Positions 25,258 through 35,191 of a DNA stretch of 64,000 bases are shown here, in pieces. Each line of letters begins with the position of its first letter. Position 1 is the first letter of the stretch. The notes below the pieces were generated by a model. It was not told the origin of the DNA and did not search any database. It was given only the letters and a program-made list of their open reading frames with translations. The position numbers were made by a program, and so were the translations under genes. This stretch comes from Streptococcus suis (lineage in GTDB: Bacteria > Bacillota > Bacilli > Lactobacillales > Streptococcaceae): positions 1,674,001-1,738,000 of the forward strand of contig CP031970.1 of the NCBI GenBank assembly GCA_022354845.1. Direction: 5' to 3'.

Positions 25258-26922
25258 TTATTCAACACTGAACAGATATGGGTAGACTGGCTGATCTCCT
25301 TGGTGGATTTCAACTTCAACGTCTTCAAATTGTTCTTCTAATTTTTCAGCTACGGCTTGAGCTAATTCTTTGTCACCTTCTTCTCCAAGATAGATAATAA
25401 CAATTTCACTATCTTCATCAAGCATTCTTTCAAATGTTGATTCAAGGGTCTCCATCATATCTGGATTAGATACAACAATTTTTCCATCAACCATACCAAG
25501 ATTATCATTTTTATGAATTTCAAGGCCATCAATTGTTGTATCACGAACAGCTGTCGTAATGCTACCACTTTTCACATCAGCTAGTGAGGCTGTCATGGCT
25601 TGTGCGTTACTGTCCAAATCACGACTAGGATCAAATGCCAACAAACTTGTAAAACCTTGTGGAAGGGTCTTAGTTTCTACTACTTTTACAACAACTTCCG
25701 CCGCTTCAGCCGCAGACTGAGCTGCCATTAAAATATTTTTGTTGTTCGGTAGTAAAATTACATTACGCGCATTGACCAAATCAATAGCTTTCAAAAAGTC
25801 TTCTGTGGATGGGTTCATGGTTTGACCTCCAGAAATGACATAGTCAACACCTTGTGATTTGAAAATCTCAGTTAACCCTTCCCCAGCTGCTACAGCAATA
25901 ATAGCATATTCTTTTTGCTCAGCTGGTTTTTGGAAAGAACCCTCTTTCTCAACTTGCGCTTCATGTTGCTCACGCATATTATCCACTTTAACTTTAACCA
26001 AGCTACCATATTGAAGACCAGCCTGCATTACCAAACCAGGATCTTCCGTGTGAACGTGTACTTTTACAATCTCATCATCGTTGACAACTAGGAGAGAATC
26101 CCCCAGATCATTGAGATAATTACGGAATTCTTCATAGTCAAATTCTTTAACATAAGTAGGGCCTTGGCGCAGAGCTACCATGATTTCTGTACAATAACCA
26201 TAAGCAATATCTTCCGTTGCAACGTGACCAGCTACAGACTTGTGGTGTTCTGCATTTATCATCTCTGACATAACTGCTGGAGTCGCCTCAAATTCTTCAG
26301 AAGCAATGTACTCACCTGTAAGAGCTGACAAGAAACCTTCATAAATATATACAAGTCCTTGACCGCCTGAATCGACAACTCCAACCTCTTTCAAGACTGG
26401 AAGCATATCAGGTGTTTTCTTTAGGGCGCGATTAGCACCATCCAGTGTTGCACGCATAACTTCGATTGCATCATCTGTTTCTTCAGCTTTTTTGAGCGCT
26501 GCAGTTGCGGCACCACGAGATACAGTAAGAATAGTACCCTCAACAGGTTTCATAACGGCTTTATAAGCTACCTCTACACCATGTTGAAAAGCCTGTGCTA
26601 AATCCTTACCATCCAATTCAACCTTACCCTTAACAGATTGACCGAAACCACGGAATAACTGAGATGTAATAACACCAGAGTTCCCGCGCGCTCCCATTAG
26701 CAATCCTTTGGACAAAATTTGTGCAGCTTCACCTACTGTAGAAGCAGGCTTATCCGCAACTTCCTTAGCACCATTTGTAATGGTCATCCCCATATTGGTA
26801 CCTGTATCCCCGTCTGGTACAGGGAATACGTTTAGTGAGTTGACATATTCAGCTTGTTTATTCAGACGAGTTGATGCAGCCTGCACCATTCCTTGAAATA
26901 AACTAGTAGTAATTTTAGACAC
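25258..26922 (-). CDS. fakA: Fatty acid kinase FakA (DAK2 domain, YloV)
   Basis: The 554-residue protein begins with the Dak2 kinase domain: VFPVPDGDTGTNMGMTI (Asp residues bind ATP-magnesium) and GLLMGARGNSGVITSQLFRGF. A central domain and a C-terminal DegV-like EDD domain follow. FakA phosphorylates fatty acids presented by DegV-family FakB proteins such as the one at 8516-9379, feeding phospholipid synthesis. It is 2 bases from the Asp23-like gene upstream, the standard yloU-yloV pair. Confidence 0.93.
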   Translation of the reverse strand: MSKITTSLFQGMVQAASTRLNKQAEYVNSLNVFPVPDGDTGTNMGMTITNGAKEVADKPASTVGEAAQILSKGLLMGARGNSGVITSQLFRGFGQSVKGKVELDGKDLAQAFQHGVEVAYKAVMKPVEGTILTVSRGAATAALKKAEETDDAIEVMRATLDGANRALKKTPDMLPVLKEVGVVDSGGQGLVYIYEGFLSALTGEYIASEEFEATPAVMSEMINAEHHKSVAGHVATEDIAYGYCTEIMVALRQGPTYVKEFDYEEFRNYLNDLGDSLLVVNDDEIVKVHVHTEDPGLVMQAGLQYGSLVKVKVDNMREQHEAQVEKEGSFQKPAEQKEYAIIAVAAGEGLTEIFKSQGVDYVISGGQTMNPSTEDFLKAIDLVNARNVILLPNNKNILMAAQSAAEAAEVVVKVVETKTLPQGFTSLLAFDPSRDLDSNAQAMTASLADVKSGSITTAVRDTTIDGLEIHKNDNLGMVDGKIVVSNPDMMETLESTFERMLDEDSEIVIIYLGEEGDKELAQAVAEKLEEQFEDVEVEIHQGDQPVYPYLFSVE

Positions 26923-26924
26923 AA

Positions 26925-27290
26925 TTATTCTCCTACGACTTTAATATTTTGGATAAAAACATTAACGGCATCAACAGAGATACCCAATTGACTCTCCAAG
27001 TTAAACTTCACGCGTTCTTGGATATTGCGAGATACTTCACTTATTTTTACACCATAACTCATCACAGTATAAACATCGACTGCAATACGACCATCTTCTA
27101 AAGTCTTGATAACTACACCTTTGGAATAGTTTTCTTTTCTCAAAAGAGCCTGAAAATTGTCCTTAATCGCAGATTTACTAGCCATCCCAACAACACCAAA
27201 AATTTCAGTCGTAGCACCGCCGACAACTGTGGCAATAACGTCATCAGTCAATTCTATTTGGCCGTCTTTTGTATTGATCTTTACAGTCAT
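26925..27290 (-). CDS. Asp23/Gls24 family protein (YloU type)
   Basis: The 121-residue protein (start at ATG 27290 behind GAGGTAAGGAAT) has the family core VIATVVGGATTEIFGVVGMASKS and VKINEV-like VYTVMSYGVKISEVSRNIQERVKFNLESQLGI, ending in VNVFIQNIKV. These proteins are small alkaline-shock relatives, here the usual partner gene of fakA. Its own role is unclear. Confidence 0.9.
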   Translation of the reverse strand: MTVKINTKDGQIELTDDVIATVVGGATTEIFGVVGMASKSAIKDNFQALLRKENYSKGVVIKTLEDGRIAVDVYTVMSYGVKISEVSRNIQERVKFNLESQLGISVDAVNVFIQNIKVVGE

Positions 27291-27496
27291 ATTCCTTACC
27301 TCAAATAGTTTTATCACTCCATTTTACCATATTTTCAGTATTCTGTAAAAAACAAGCTTGTGACATCTGATATCTTCTTGTGTTCTGAAGTATAAATCTT
27401 CTATATCTGAAAGAATGAGTAGCAACCCCCATGCTTTCTAACAGTCTATCTCTTTCATCTGCACTTTTGATGTATATTTCTCTCAGCTTTTACAAA

Positions 27497-27546
27497 ATTG
27501 AGTTCTTTTTCAAAAAAATTGAGTTCTTTTTCAAAAAAAAATTGAG
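27497..27546. repeat. Short tandem repeat of ATTGAGTTCTTTTTC units
   Basis: ATTGAGTTCTTTTTC plus an A-run occurs at 27497-27517 and again at 27518-27540; a third partial unit (ATTGAGG) opens the adhE terminator stem. The rest of the 27291-27496 gap holds the fakA-operon promoter (TAAAAT near 27330) and nothing else I recognise. Confidence 0.75.
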
Positions 27547-27576
27547 GTAGCTAAGAATCAACTTAGCAACCTCAAT
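27541..27576 (-). terminator. Terminator of adhE
   Basis: Arms ATTGAGGTAGCTAAG (27541-27555) and CTTAGCAACCTCAAT (27562-27576), one mismatch, followed on the minus strand by nine T. Confidence 0.88.
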
Positions 27577-27658
27577 CCTATCAGCCAGTTTTAGTTGGCA
27601 AATCTAATTATCTCCGAGAAGGTACTTTCAAAAATTGTTGCACGAATAAGGAAAGATA

Positions 27659-30310
27659 TTATTTAATCCGACCCGGACGTTCTTTGTAACCGTAGTAAGC
27701 GTCATTCATGATTTCTTCCATGTCTGCTACCATTGGCAAGCGTGGGTTAGCAGGTGAACATTGGTCTTCATATGCTAGAAGAGCCAATTCATGAGTGTAT
27801 TTCTTCCATTCTTGTTCGTCAATACCTTGATCTTTAAAGTTCATCTTGATACCAACTTTTTCACCCAATTCGTAAACTGCTTTAGCATAAGCTGCAACAG
27901 CTTCTTCTGGAGTAGAATGTGGCAAACCTAACATACGAGCGATGTCTTGGAATTTTTCATCCGCTTTCCAGTAGTTGTACTTAGGCCATGTAGTTGTCTT
28001 AGACGGACGAGTACCATTGTAACGGATAACGTATGGCAACAAGATTGCGTTTGTACGTCCATGAACTGTGTGGAAGCGACCACCAATCTTATGGGCCATA
28101 GAGTGGCTCATACCCAAGAAGGCATTTGCAAAAGCCATACCAGCCATTGTAGAAGCGTTGTGGATTTTTTCACGTGCTTCTGGATCACCAGTCAAGACAG
28201 ATTTTTCAAGGTATTGGAATACCAACTTAATAGTTTGAAGGGCAATACCATCAGTGTAGTCGTTCGCAAAGTTAGAAGTGTATGCTTCTGTCGCATGAGT
28301 CAATACGTCCATACCAGTATCAGCTGCGATGAAGGCTGGAACTGACTCTACCAATGCTGGGTCTATGATTGCAATTGTTGGTGTCAATGAGTAGTCAGTA
28401 AGTGGGTATTTGCGGTTATTTTTCTTATCAGAAATAACGGCAAACGGTGTTACTTCTGAACCTGTACCAGATGTAGTTGGGATACCGATGTATTTAGCTT
28501 TTTGACCCAATGATGGGAATTTGAAGGCACGTTTACGGATATCCATGAATTTTTGAACAAGGTCACGGAAGTCGATTTCTGGTTGTTCATAGAAGAGCCA
28601 CATTACTTTAGCAGCATCCATTGGTGAACCACCACCGAGCGCAATAATTGTATCCGGTTGGAATGCACGCATTAATTCAGCACCGCGTTCAACTGTTGTA
28701 ATATCTGGATCTGGTTCAACATCTGAGAAGACTTGAATAGTCACTTGATTTGAACGAGCATTCAATTGATCGATGACACGTTGAACAAAACCAAGACGTT
28801 CGATTGATTTGTCTGTTACGATCATAACACGTTCAAGGCCTTCTGCTGTTTGAAGGTATTGAATAGAGTTACGTTCGAAGTAAATTTTTGAAGGAACTTT
28901 AAACCATTGCATATTATTTCTACGTTTCCCTACTTTCTTGATGTTAAGAAGGTTGATAGCAGATACGTTATCACCAACTGAGTTACGTCCATATGAACCA
29001 CATCCGAGTGTTAATGATGGAATAAATGCATTATAAACGTCACCGATACCACCGAAAGTAGAAGGTGAGTTCCAGATAATACGCATTGCTTTCATTTCAG
29101 TACCGAAACGTTTTGCAAGTTCTTCATCTTTAGTATGGATTGCAGCAGAGTGTCCAAGACCGTTGAACTCTACCATTTGACGAGCTTTTTTAAGACCATC
29201 TTCTACATCTTCAGCTTTCAATACAGCAATTACTGGAGAAAGTTTTTCACGTGTAAGAGGCTCATTTGGTCCAACTTCAGCACATTCAGCAGCCAAGATG
29301 TTTGTTCCTTCTGGAACTTTGAAGCCTGCTTGTTCCGCAATCCATGCAGCAGGTTTACCAACGATATCAGCATTCAATTTACCTTCTGCACAGTTTTTGC
29401 TATTTGCTTTTACACCGAAGCAGTACTCTTCAAGGAGTGCTTTTTCTTTTTTGTTAACAAAGTAAGTTTTGTATGACTTAAATTCTTCAACGAATTGATC
29501 ATAAATTTCTTTGTCGATGATGACTGCTTGCTCAGAAGCACATACCATACCGTTGTCAAATGATTTAGACATAACGATATCGTGAGCTGCTTGACGAATA
29601 TCTGCAGATTTTTCGATATATGCTGGAACGTTACCTGCACCAACACCAAGAGCTGGTTTACCACATGAATACGCTGCACGTACCATTGCGTTACCACCTG
29701 TTGCCAAGATAGTTGAGATACCATCGTGATTCATGAGGGCATTTGTAGCAGCAATAGATGGCTCAGTAATCCATTGGATACAGTTTTCAGGGGCACCTGC
29801 TTTTACAGCAGCTTCATAAACGATACGTGCTGCATGTGCAGAAGATTCTTGTGCAGATGGGTGGAAACCAAATACGATTGGGTTACGAGTTTTAAGTGCG
29901 ATAAGTGATTTGAAAATAGCTGTTGAAGTTGGGTTAGTTGTTGGAGTAACACCACAGATAACACCAACAGGTTCTGCAATTTTTGTCAAACCAGTAATAG
30001 GATCATCTTCGATAACACCAGCTGTTTTTACACCGCGCATGTTATTTACAACGTGCTCACACGCAAACAAGTTTTTTGTAGCTTTGTCTTCAAAGACACC
30101 GCGACCTGTTTCTTCTACAGCGTGTGCTGCTAAGATACCATGAGCATCAAGCGCTGCTACAGATGCTTTCGCAACGATGTAGTCAACTTGTTCTTGGTTC
30201 AATTTGCGAAACTCATCCAAGGCTACCAAGCCTTTTTGAACAAGTTCGTCAACATGTTTTTGAGCTGCCACCAATTTTTCTTCAGGTGATACTACTTTTT
30301 GTTCAGCCAT
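27659..30310 (-). CDS. adhE: Bifunctional acetaldehyde-CoA/alcohol dehydrogenase
   Basis: The 883-residue fusion has an N-terminal CoA-acylating aldehyde dehydrogenase domain (catalytic Cys in [15 protein letters not shown], about residue 257) and a C-terminal iron-dependent alcohol dehydrogenase domain ([14 protein letters not shown]; iron ligands in [23 protein letters not shown]). It reduces acetyl-CoA to ethanol and regenerates NAD in mixed-acid fermentation, and forms spirosomes. Two Rex-like sites and a cre-like site lie upstream, fitting control by NADH/NAD and carbon source. Confidence 0.97.
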   Translation of the reverse strand: MAEQKVVSPEEKLVAAQKHVDELVQKGLVALDEFRKLNQEQVDYIVAKASVAALDAHGILAAHAVEETGRGVFEDKATKNLFACEHVVNNMRGVKTAGVIEDDPITGLTKIAEPVGVICGVTPTTNPTSTAIFKSLIALKTRNPIVFGFHPSAQESSAHAARIVYEAAVKAGAPENCIQWITEPSIAATNALMNHDGISTILATGGNAMVRAAYSCGKPALGVGAGNVPAYIEKSADIRQAAHDIVMSKSFDNGMVCASEQAVIIDKEIYDQFVEEFKSYKTYFVNKKEKALLEEYCFGVKANSKNCAEGKLNADIVGKPAAWIAEQAGFKVPEGTNILAAECAEVGPNEPLTREKLSPVIAVLKAEDVEDGLKKARQMVEFNGLGHSAAIHTKDEELAKRFGTEMKAMRIIWNSPSTFGGIGDVYNAFIPSLTLGCGSYGRNSVGDNVSAINLLNIKKVGKRRNNMQWFKVPSKIYFERNSIQYLQTAEGLERVMIVTDKSIERLGFVQRVIDQLNARSNQVTIQVFSDVEPDPDITTVERGAELMRAFQPDTIIALGGGSPMDAAKVMWLFYEQPEIDFRDLVQKFMDIRKRAFKFPSLGQKAKYIGIPTTSGTGSEVTPFAVISDKKNNRKYPLTDYSLTPTIAIIDPALVESVPAFIAADTGMDVLTHATEAYTSNFANDYTDGIALQTIKLVFQYLEKSVLTGDPEAREKIHNASTMAGMAFANAFLGMSHSMAHKIGGRFHTVHGRTNAILLPYVIRYNGTRPSKTTTWPKYNYWKADEKFQDIARMLGLPHSTPEEAVAAYAKAVYELGEKVGIKMNFKDQGIDEQEWKKYTHELALLAYEDQCSPANPRLPMVADMEEIMNDAYYGYKERPGRIK

Positions 30311-30338
30311 TTTAGTCCTCCATTTACAAAACAGATGT

Positions 30339-30413
30339 TTGTTACTTTTTTCACATGTTTATAATACAACAACTTTTTGATTTTGTAAAGTGTTTTTGTT
30401 AATTTTTTCACAA
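30339..30413 (-). promoter_or_regulatory. adhE promoter flanked by two Rex-like operators
   Basis: Promoter: TTTACA (30389-30384), 17-bp spacer, TATTAT (30366-30361). Sites TTGTTAATTTTTTCACAA (30396-30413, one mismatch from TTGTGA-N6-TCACAA) and TTGTTACTTTTTTCACAT (30339-30356) lie upstream and downstream of it. Confidence 0.7.
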
Positions 30414-30431
30414 TTCTTTCGAAAAATCCGA

Positions 30432-30445
30432 ATAAAGCGCTTTCA
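30432..30445. promoter_or_regulatory. cre-like site upstream of adhE
   Basis: On the minus strand TGAAAGCGCTTTAT, with a symmetric AAAGCGCTTT core, differs from the CcpA consensus at the last two positions. Confidence 0.5.
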
Positions 30446-30513
30446 TTTTTCGTTTTTGATAAACCATCTTCTTACAAAGGTGGCTCATCAATACACTATC
30501 ATAGGATACAACA

Positions 30514-31797
30514 CTAATTTTCACTTAGTTTTTCTAAAATACTAGCAAATTCTGTTTTAACTATTTCAAGATTTGTTTCAACCTCTTTTCGAGTCTGGTT
30601 GTTTTTCACCACGACTTGACCTGATTCGATTTCACTACCACCTAAGGTAATGATTGTCTTGGCTCCAAATACATCTGCTGACTTAAACTGGGCTTTGAGC
30701 TTGCGGTCAAGGTAGTCTCGCTCTGCTCGGAACCCTTGCTTGCGGATGGCTTGAACCAACTCAAGCGCCCCGCCATTGGCCTCCTGACCCAAAACAGCTA
30801 TGTAAACATCTATTTGGGTATCAATCGGAAGCTCAATACTTTGCTTTTCAAGTACGAGAATCAGACGTTCAATCCCCATGCCAAAGCCGAAGGCTGGTGT
30901 TTCTGGACCACCAAAATAGCTAACCAATCCATCATAGCGACCGCCAGCACAGATGGTCAAGTCACTGCCACCTACTTCGGTCATGAATTCAAAAATAGTA
31001 TGGTTATAGTAGTCTAGACCACGTACCATATTCGTGTCGATTTCATATGAAATGCCCAGTTTATCTAGCATAGACTTGACTGCTTCAAAATGAGCTGTAC
31101 TTTTCTGATCCAGATAGTCCAAGATGGATGGTGCATTTTCTACAGCAACCTTGTCTTCTTTTTCTTTTGAGTCTAGCACGCGGAGAGGATTTTCTTCCAA
31201 ACGGCGCTGGCTATCTTTAGACAGTTGATCCTTGAGCGGTGTCAGATAGTCAATCAAGGCTTGGCGATAGGCTGCGCGACTTTCTGGATTCCCCAAACTA
31301 TTGAGATGCAAACGAACATCTTTAATCCCCAACTCTTCAAAGAAATGATAAGCCATGGCAATAATTTCTACATCTGTTGCCGGATTATTTGAGCCGAAGC
31401 ACTCTACACCAATCTGATGGAACTGACGCAAACGACCTGCCTGCGGACGCTCATATCGGAACATGGGCCCCATATAGTAAAATTTTGCCGGTTTTTGCAC
31501 TTCTGGGGCAAAGAGTTTATTTTCTACGTATGAACGAACAACTGGCGCTGTGCCTTCTGGACGAAGAGTAATATGACGTTCTCCCTTATCGTAAAAATCG
31601 TACATTTCCTTGGTCACAATATCTGTGGTATCGCCAACAGAGCGACTGATTACTTCGTAATGTTCAAAGATAGGTGTGCGAATTTCTGAAAAATTATACT
31701 GTTTAAAGATAGAACGCGCGAAATTTTCTACATATTGCCATTTGGCAGAGTCCTGTGGAAGTAAATCTTGCGTCCCTTTTGGTTTTTGTAGTTTCAT
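30514..31797 (-). CDS. hisS: Histidyl-tRNA synthetase
   Basis: The 427-residue class II synthetase begins [13 protein letters not shown] and has motif 2 ([27 protein letters not shown]), the His-specific [13 protein letters not shown] and motif 3 ([10 protein letters not shown]), with an anticodon-binding domain from about 330. The start at the second Met (31797) fits the family; a Met four residues earlier is possible. The DUF4230-like gene lies just upstream on the same strand. Confidence 0.97.
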   Translation of the reverse strand: MKLQKPKGTQDLLPQDSAKWQYVENFARSIFKQYNFSEIRTPIFEHYEVISRSVGDTTDIVTKEMYDFYDKGERHITLRPEGTAPVVRSYVENKLFAPEVQKPAKFYYMGPMFRYERPQAGRLRQFHQIGVECFGSNNPATDVEIIAMAYHFFEELGIKDVRLHLNSLGNPESRAAYRQALIDYLTPLKDQLSKDSQRRLEENPLRVLDSKEKEDKVAVENAPSILDYLDQKSTAHFEAVKSMLDKLGISYEIDTNMVRGLDYYNHTIFEFMTEVGGSDLTICAGGRYDGLVSYFGGPETPAFGFGMGIERLILVLEKQSIELPIDTQIDVYIAVLGQEANGGALELVQAIRKQGFRAERDYLDRKLKAQFKSADVFGAKTIITLGGSEIESGQVVVKNNQTRKEVETNLEIVKTEFASILEKLSEN

Positions 31798-31909
31798 GGG
31801 CTTTCTCATTTCTCTAAATATTGCCCCTTATTTTATCATATTTTGGGCTTTTTTGGAAATGGCAGAGCAAACAAAAAGCCGTGCCTACTGACACGACCTT
31901 GTTTAAAAC

Positions 31910-32611
31910 CTATTTCTTGTCTACAATCTGGAAATTCAAGTCGACCACTTCGATTTCAACCTCAAGTTTTTCTTCTGAATTGAGATTGAGGAGGTTTTCT
32001 AAGGCTGTTTCAGCAAAGGCCGCTACTTTTTCTTGGCGTTCCGCGTCATTCAATACTTTCTCACTTGTCTTGTAAATGGCTTCTTGGGATTTTTCATTTA
32101 GAAATTCCTGGGCCTTTAGTCCAGAAGTGAAGACATCGACCGCCTTGTCCAGCAGACCATTGCTATTGTTGCTGATTTTAATTTCTCCATGTTGCTGAGA
32201 ATCAACTTCGACAAGAACAGGTTTCTTGAAGGTTAAATTATTGTTTTGAATCTGGAAATCTGACTGACTAATCCCTTCCAAGACCAACTTGAACTCCGTC
32301 TGCACAGGTATTTCAACAGACATTTCACGTCCTACAAAGAGCTTGGTAATCGGTTCTGTCCAGTCTGGCCATTCTTGCAGATTATTATTATTAAAAGTAT
32401 GGTTGGCAGTTGTATCCACCTCGGCACCTGCCACAACCAGCTTGCTTTCCGCTTCAAACTTCTTAATGACAAACTCATATTGAACCTTGTGGGTGCCTTG
32501 GAACCATGCTAGAATACTATTTCTAAACCAGAAGATCCCTATACCTAAAAGTAGCAACAAGACCAAGAGGCTAGCCAACTTTTTCGCAAAAAACTTCCCA
32601 ACTGTTTTCAT
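31910..32611 (-). CDS. Membrane-anchored DUF4230-like protein
   Basis: The 233-residue protein (start KTVGKFFAKK at 32611) has one N-terminal membrane helix (LASLLVLLLLLGIGIFWF) and an extracellular beta-rich domain starting YEFVIKKFEAESKLVVAGAEV, which resembles DUF4230, then a helical part (residues 150-215). Function unknown. It is followed by hisS on the same strand after 100 bases. Confidence 0.65.
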   Translation of the reverse strand: MKTVGKFFAKKLASLLVLLLLLGIGIFWFRNSILAWFQGTHKVQYEFVIKKFEAESKLVVAGAEVDTTANHTFNNNNLQEWPDWTEPITKLFVGREMSVEIPVQTEFKLVLEGISQSDFQIQNNNLTFKKPVLVEVDSQQHGEIKISNNSNGLLDKAVDVFTSGLKAQEFLNEKSQEAIYKTSEKVLNDAERQEKVAAFAETALENLLNLNSEEKLEVEIEVVDLNFQIVDKK

Positions 32612-32792
32612 ACAGTTCTCCTTCATATTGAGTAATTGGAACTCGTCCTATAACTATTATATACATGCCGTCAAGTGAATTTTGTTTCTTTTTGAATATT
32701 ATAGCTAACTTTCTTTAGTGAAGGTTCTATAATGAGTTAGCCACCTCGCCTTGCTCAAAAATATTTGTTTCGCTATCTTTGAGTAAGCTGTA

Positions 32793-32901
32793 ATTTCATT
32801 TGATAACAGGCTTGAAGCTGTTAGGCTAAGTAGCCAAGGCTAATAGTAGCCTTGATTTAGCTGACAAAACAGGTTCAAGGGTTCCTGTTGTCAAATGAAA
32901 T
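32793..32901. repeat. 109-bp MITE-like inverted repeat element
   Basis: Terminal 18-bp arms ATTTCATTTGATAACAGG (32793-32810) and CCTGTTGTCAAATGAAAT (32884-32901) match at 17 of 18 positions. The interior has further dyads (CTTGAA and TTCAAG; AAGGCTA and TAGCCTT), so the whole can fold into one hairpin. No coding capacity. It sits beside an IS30 stub. Confidence 0.6.
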
Positions 32902-32974
32902 CCAATTTAAGGCAAAAGAAAACACCTCTGTGCTATACTTGTTGTTCACCACAAACACAAGGAAGGGCACAGAG

Positions 32975-33034
32975 ATGCAAAAACATTATACACCAAAAGG
33001 CAAACATTTGACAATGGATAACCGTCGCCGAGTG
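32975..33034 (+). pseudogene. IS30-family transposase stub
   Basis: MQKHYTPKGKHLTMDNRR matches the start of IS1239-like IS30 transposases. The homology stops after 18 residues and an unrelated frame (VNFLWVANFNLKFGKL) continues to a stop at 33106. About 60 bases upstream (CACCTCTGTGCTATACTTG) are probably the IS left end. The rest of the IS is gone. Confidence 0.65.
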
Positions 33035-33243
33035 AATTTCTTATGGGTGGCTAATTTCAACTTGAAATTTGGAAAACTTTCTTTAGGTGGGAATTTAGGT
33101 GAATAAAATTTTTAAAAATATCTGTCAAGTAACTTTACTTTACAAAGAAGTTTTGATATACTGTTAAAGTTGACGCAAGTCATACTATAACTTTTAGATT
33201 TGAAGAGGGCTTTGCTCTCGTATTTTAATGGAGGAAAATAGAA

Positions 33244-33426
33244 ATGGCAGTACCTGCACGTCGCACTTCAAAAGCGAAGAAAAACAAACGTCGTACTCAC
33301 TATAAAGTAGCAGCTCCAACTGTGAAATTTGATGAAACTACTGGAGATTATTCACGTTCACACCGTGTATCTTTGAAAGGATACTACAAAGGACGTAAAA
33401 TCGCTAAGGCTGCTTCAGCTGAATAA
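33244..33426 (+). CDS. rpmF: 50S ribosomal protein L32, zinc-free form
   Basis: The 60-residue protein begins [20 protein letters not shown] and ends [15 protein letters not shown]. The CxxC pairs of zinc-binding L32 are absent, as is usual in streptococci. ATGGAGGAAAATAGAA precedes the ATG, and a small hairpin (GAGGGCTTTGCTCTC, 33201-33215) lies in the leader. rpmG follows 15 bases later. Confidence 0.97.
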
Positions 33427-33441
33427 TAGAAGGGAGATACC

Positions 33442-33591
33442 ATGCGCGTAAATATTACACTTGAACACAAAGAATCTGGTGAACGCTTGTACCTTACTTC
33501 AAAAAACAAACGTAACACTCCAGACCGTCTTCAATTGAAAAAATACTCACCAAAATTGCGTAAACACGTGATTTTTACTGAAGTGAAATAA
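33442..33591 (+). CDS. rpmG: 50S ribosomal protein L33, zinc-free form
   Basis: The 49-residue frame starts at ATG 33442 behind AGGGAG and reads [23 protein letters not shown], then [24 protein letters not shown]. Cys residues of the zinc form are missing. It is the second gene of the rpmF-rpmG operon. Its 3' end is a known integration spot for streptococcal mobile elements, and sequence resembling its terminator recurs at 36942-36992 and 37140-37190 beside an integrase remnant. Confidence 0.95.
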   Translation: MRVNITLEHKESGERLYLTSKNKRNTPDRLQLKKYSPKLRKHVIFTEVK

Positions 33592-33602
33592 GACAACATA
33601 CA

Positions 33603-33638
33603 GAAAGCCTATGAAATCAACGTTTCTAGGCTTTTTCT
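33603..33638 (+). terminator. Terminator of rpmF-rpmG
   Basis: AGAAAGCCTA-TGAAA pairs with TTTC-TAGGCTTTTTCT. The sequence recurs twice downstream as att-like repeats. Confidence 0.8.
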
Positions 33639-33671
33639 GTTGCTTAAAATGCGATTTTGTCTGATTTTTTC

Positions 33672-35086
33672 GGCTCTTTGTCAACTGTAGTGGGTAGATG
33701 AAAAGCTAACACCTAGAGAGGATGAACTTCGTCCTCTCTTTCTTTATGTTCAATGCAATCAAAATCCGTTTTTTAAAGTTTTCAAAGTTCCTGAACCCAA
33801 AGGCATTTCTCTTAATGACTTTGATGAGATTATTGGTAGCTTCCAGTTTGGCGTTTGAATAAGGCAATTCTAGAGCATTCAAAACCTTGTCTTTATCCTT
33901 TAGAAATGTCTTCAATACCGTCTGGAAAATAGGATTAACGGTGGCTATTTCCTGTTCGATGAGGTCAAAGAAATGGTCTGAGTTCTTCTCTTGGAAATGA
34001 AATAAGAGAAGCTGATAGAGTTCATAGTGTTGTCGTAGTTCCTCGGAGAAAGACAGGAGTTTTTCTAGGATTTCCTTGTTAGTCAAATGCATGCGAAACA
34101 TAGGGCGATAAAATCGTTTATCGCTGAGTTTACGGCTATCTTGTTGTATCAATTTCCAGTAACGTTTCAAGGCTCGGTATTCCTGCGATTTTCTGTTGAA
34201 CTGATTCATAATTTGAATACGGACACGGTTCATAGCACGACTAAGGTGTTGCACGATATGAAAGCGGTCGAGTACAATTTTTGCATTCGGAAAAAGCTGT
34301 TTAGCAAGTTGATAATAGGGACTAAACATATCCATGGTAATCACTTTGACCCGATTTCTAACCTTTCTAGGATAGCGTAGAAAGTGGTTTCGGATGGTTG
34401 CTTGAGTTCTTCCGTCCAGAATGGTTATGACATTTAGGGAGTCGAAATCTTGAGCGATGAAGCTCATTTTCCCCTTCTTGAAGGCATACTCGTCCCAGCT
34501 CATCACCTCAGGTAAGGTATTCCAATCCGTTTCAAACTTGAACTCATTTAGCTTTCTTATAACTGATGATGTTGAGATAGATAGCCTGTGTGCAATATGT
34601 TGCATTGCTTGATTTTCGATGAGTAATTGAGCGATCTTCTGGTTAACAGCGACAGAGATTTGGTGGTTCTTCTTGACAAGAGGAGTTTCAGCGACCGCCA
34701 TTTTTCCGCAATCTTTACACTTGAAACGACGCTTTCGAAGACGGATAAGTAAAGGGTAGCCAGCAGTTTCTAGGTAGGGGATTTTAGAAGTTTTCTGGTA
34801 GTCGTACTTAGCCATTTGTCCCTTGCATTTTGGGCATTTAGGGGCTGTGTAATCCAAGTGACCGTGGAGTTCTAAGTGAGTCCCCATATCATATTCATCA
34901 GTGATAGTGATATTTTTGTCTTTAATTCTGAGAAAATTTGTGATAAGATTTAGTTGTTCCATATGAACCCTTTCTAATGTGAGTTTCGTCGCTTTTCATT
35001 ATAGGTCATATGGGACTTTTTTTCTACACTAAAAAAAGCTCTATAATCTCTACAGTGGATTTACCCACTACAGAAATTATAGAGCC
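33672..35086 (-). mobile_element. Intact ISL3-family insertion sequence
   Basis: 1415 bp with imperfect terminal repeats (left GGCTCT-N8-CTGTAGTGGGTA, right the complement) and a perfect 8-bp target duplication ATTTTTTC at 33664-33671 and 35087-35094. The transposase is full length. The right end carries an extra hairpin (35038-35085). Intact ends and direct repeats indicate a recent insertion. Confidence 0.95.
33706..34962 (-). CDS. ISL3-family transposase
   Basis: The 418-residue protein has two N-terminal zinc-finger-like CxxC pairs (CPKCKG at about 38 and CKDCGK at about 82), an HTH (IAHRLSISTSSVIRKLNEF) and a DDE catalytic region with MSWDEYAFKKG, ITMDMFSPYYQLAKQLFPNAKIVLDRFHIVQHLSRAMNRVR and the C-terminal YSNAKLEATNNLIKVIKRNAFGFRNFENFKKRI. 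It is complete with no stop or shift and looks active. Confidence 0.96.
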   Translation of the reverse strand: MEQLNLITNFLRIKDKNITITDEYDMGTHLELHGHLDYTAPKCPKCKGQMAKYDYQKTSKIPYLETAGYPLLIRLRKRRFKCKDCGKMAVAETPLVKKNHQISVAVNQKIAQLLIENQAMQHIAHRLSISTSSVIRKLNEFKFETDWNTLPEVMSWDEYAFKKGKMSFIAQDFDSLNVITILDGRTQATIRNHFLRYPRKVRNRVKVITMDMFSPYYQLAKQLFPNAKIVLDRFHIVQHLSRAMNRVRIQIMNQFNRKSQEYRALKRYWKLIQQDSRKLSDKRFYRPMFRMHLTNKEILEKLLSFSEELRQHYELYQLLLFHFQEKNSDHFFDLIEQEIATVNPIFQTVLKTFLKDKDKVLNALELPYSNAKLEATNNLIKVIKRNAFGFRNFENFKKRILIALNIKKERTKFILSRC

Positions 35087-35115
35087 ATTTTTTCTGATTA
35101 ACTTTATCTCCATAG

Positions 35116-35173
35116 TTGACAAACATAAAAAATTGTTTTAAAGTATGAATGAACAGAAAATAATATTCATTCA
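35116..35173 (+). promoter_or_regulatory. TetR gene promoter with operator 1
   Basis: TTGACA (35116-35121), 17-bp spacer, TAAAGT (35139-35144). Right behind lies TGAATGAA-N12-TTCATTCA (35146-35173), identical in layout to operator 2. Confidence 0.8.
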
Positions 35174-35191
35174 CAGGCGAGAGGAGACCTT

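Noticed and set aside
27497..27546. Repeat units considered as CRISPR
   Set aside because: Units are directly adjacent without spacers and are low-complexity.
32888..33106. 72-codon plus-strand frame
   Set aside because: Only the 18 residues from 32975 match a transposase; the rest is a chance fusion after truncation.
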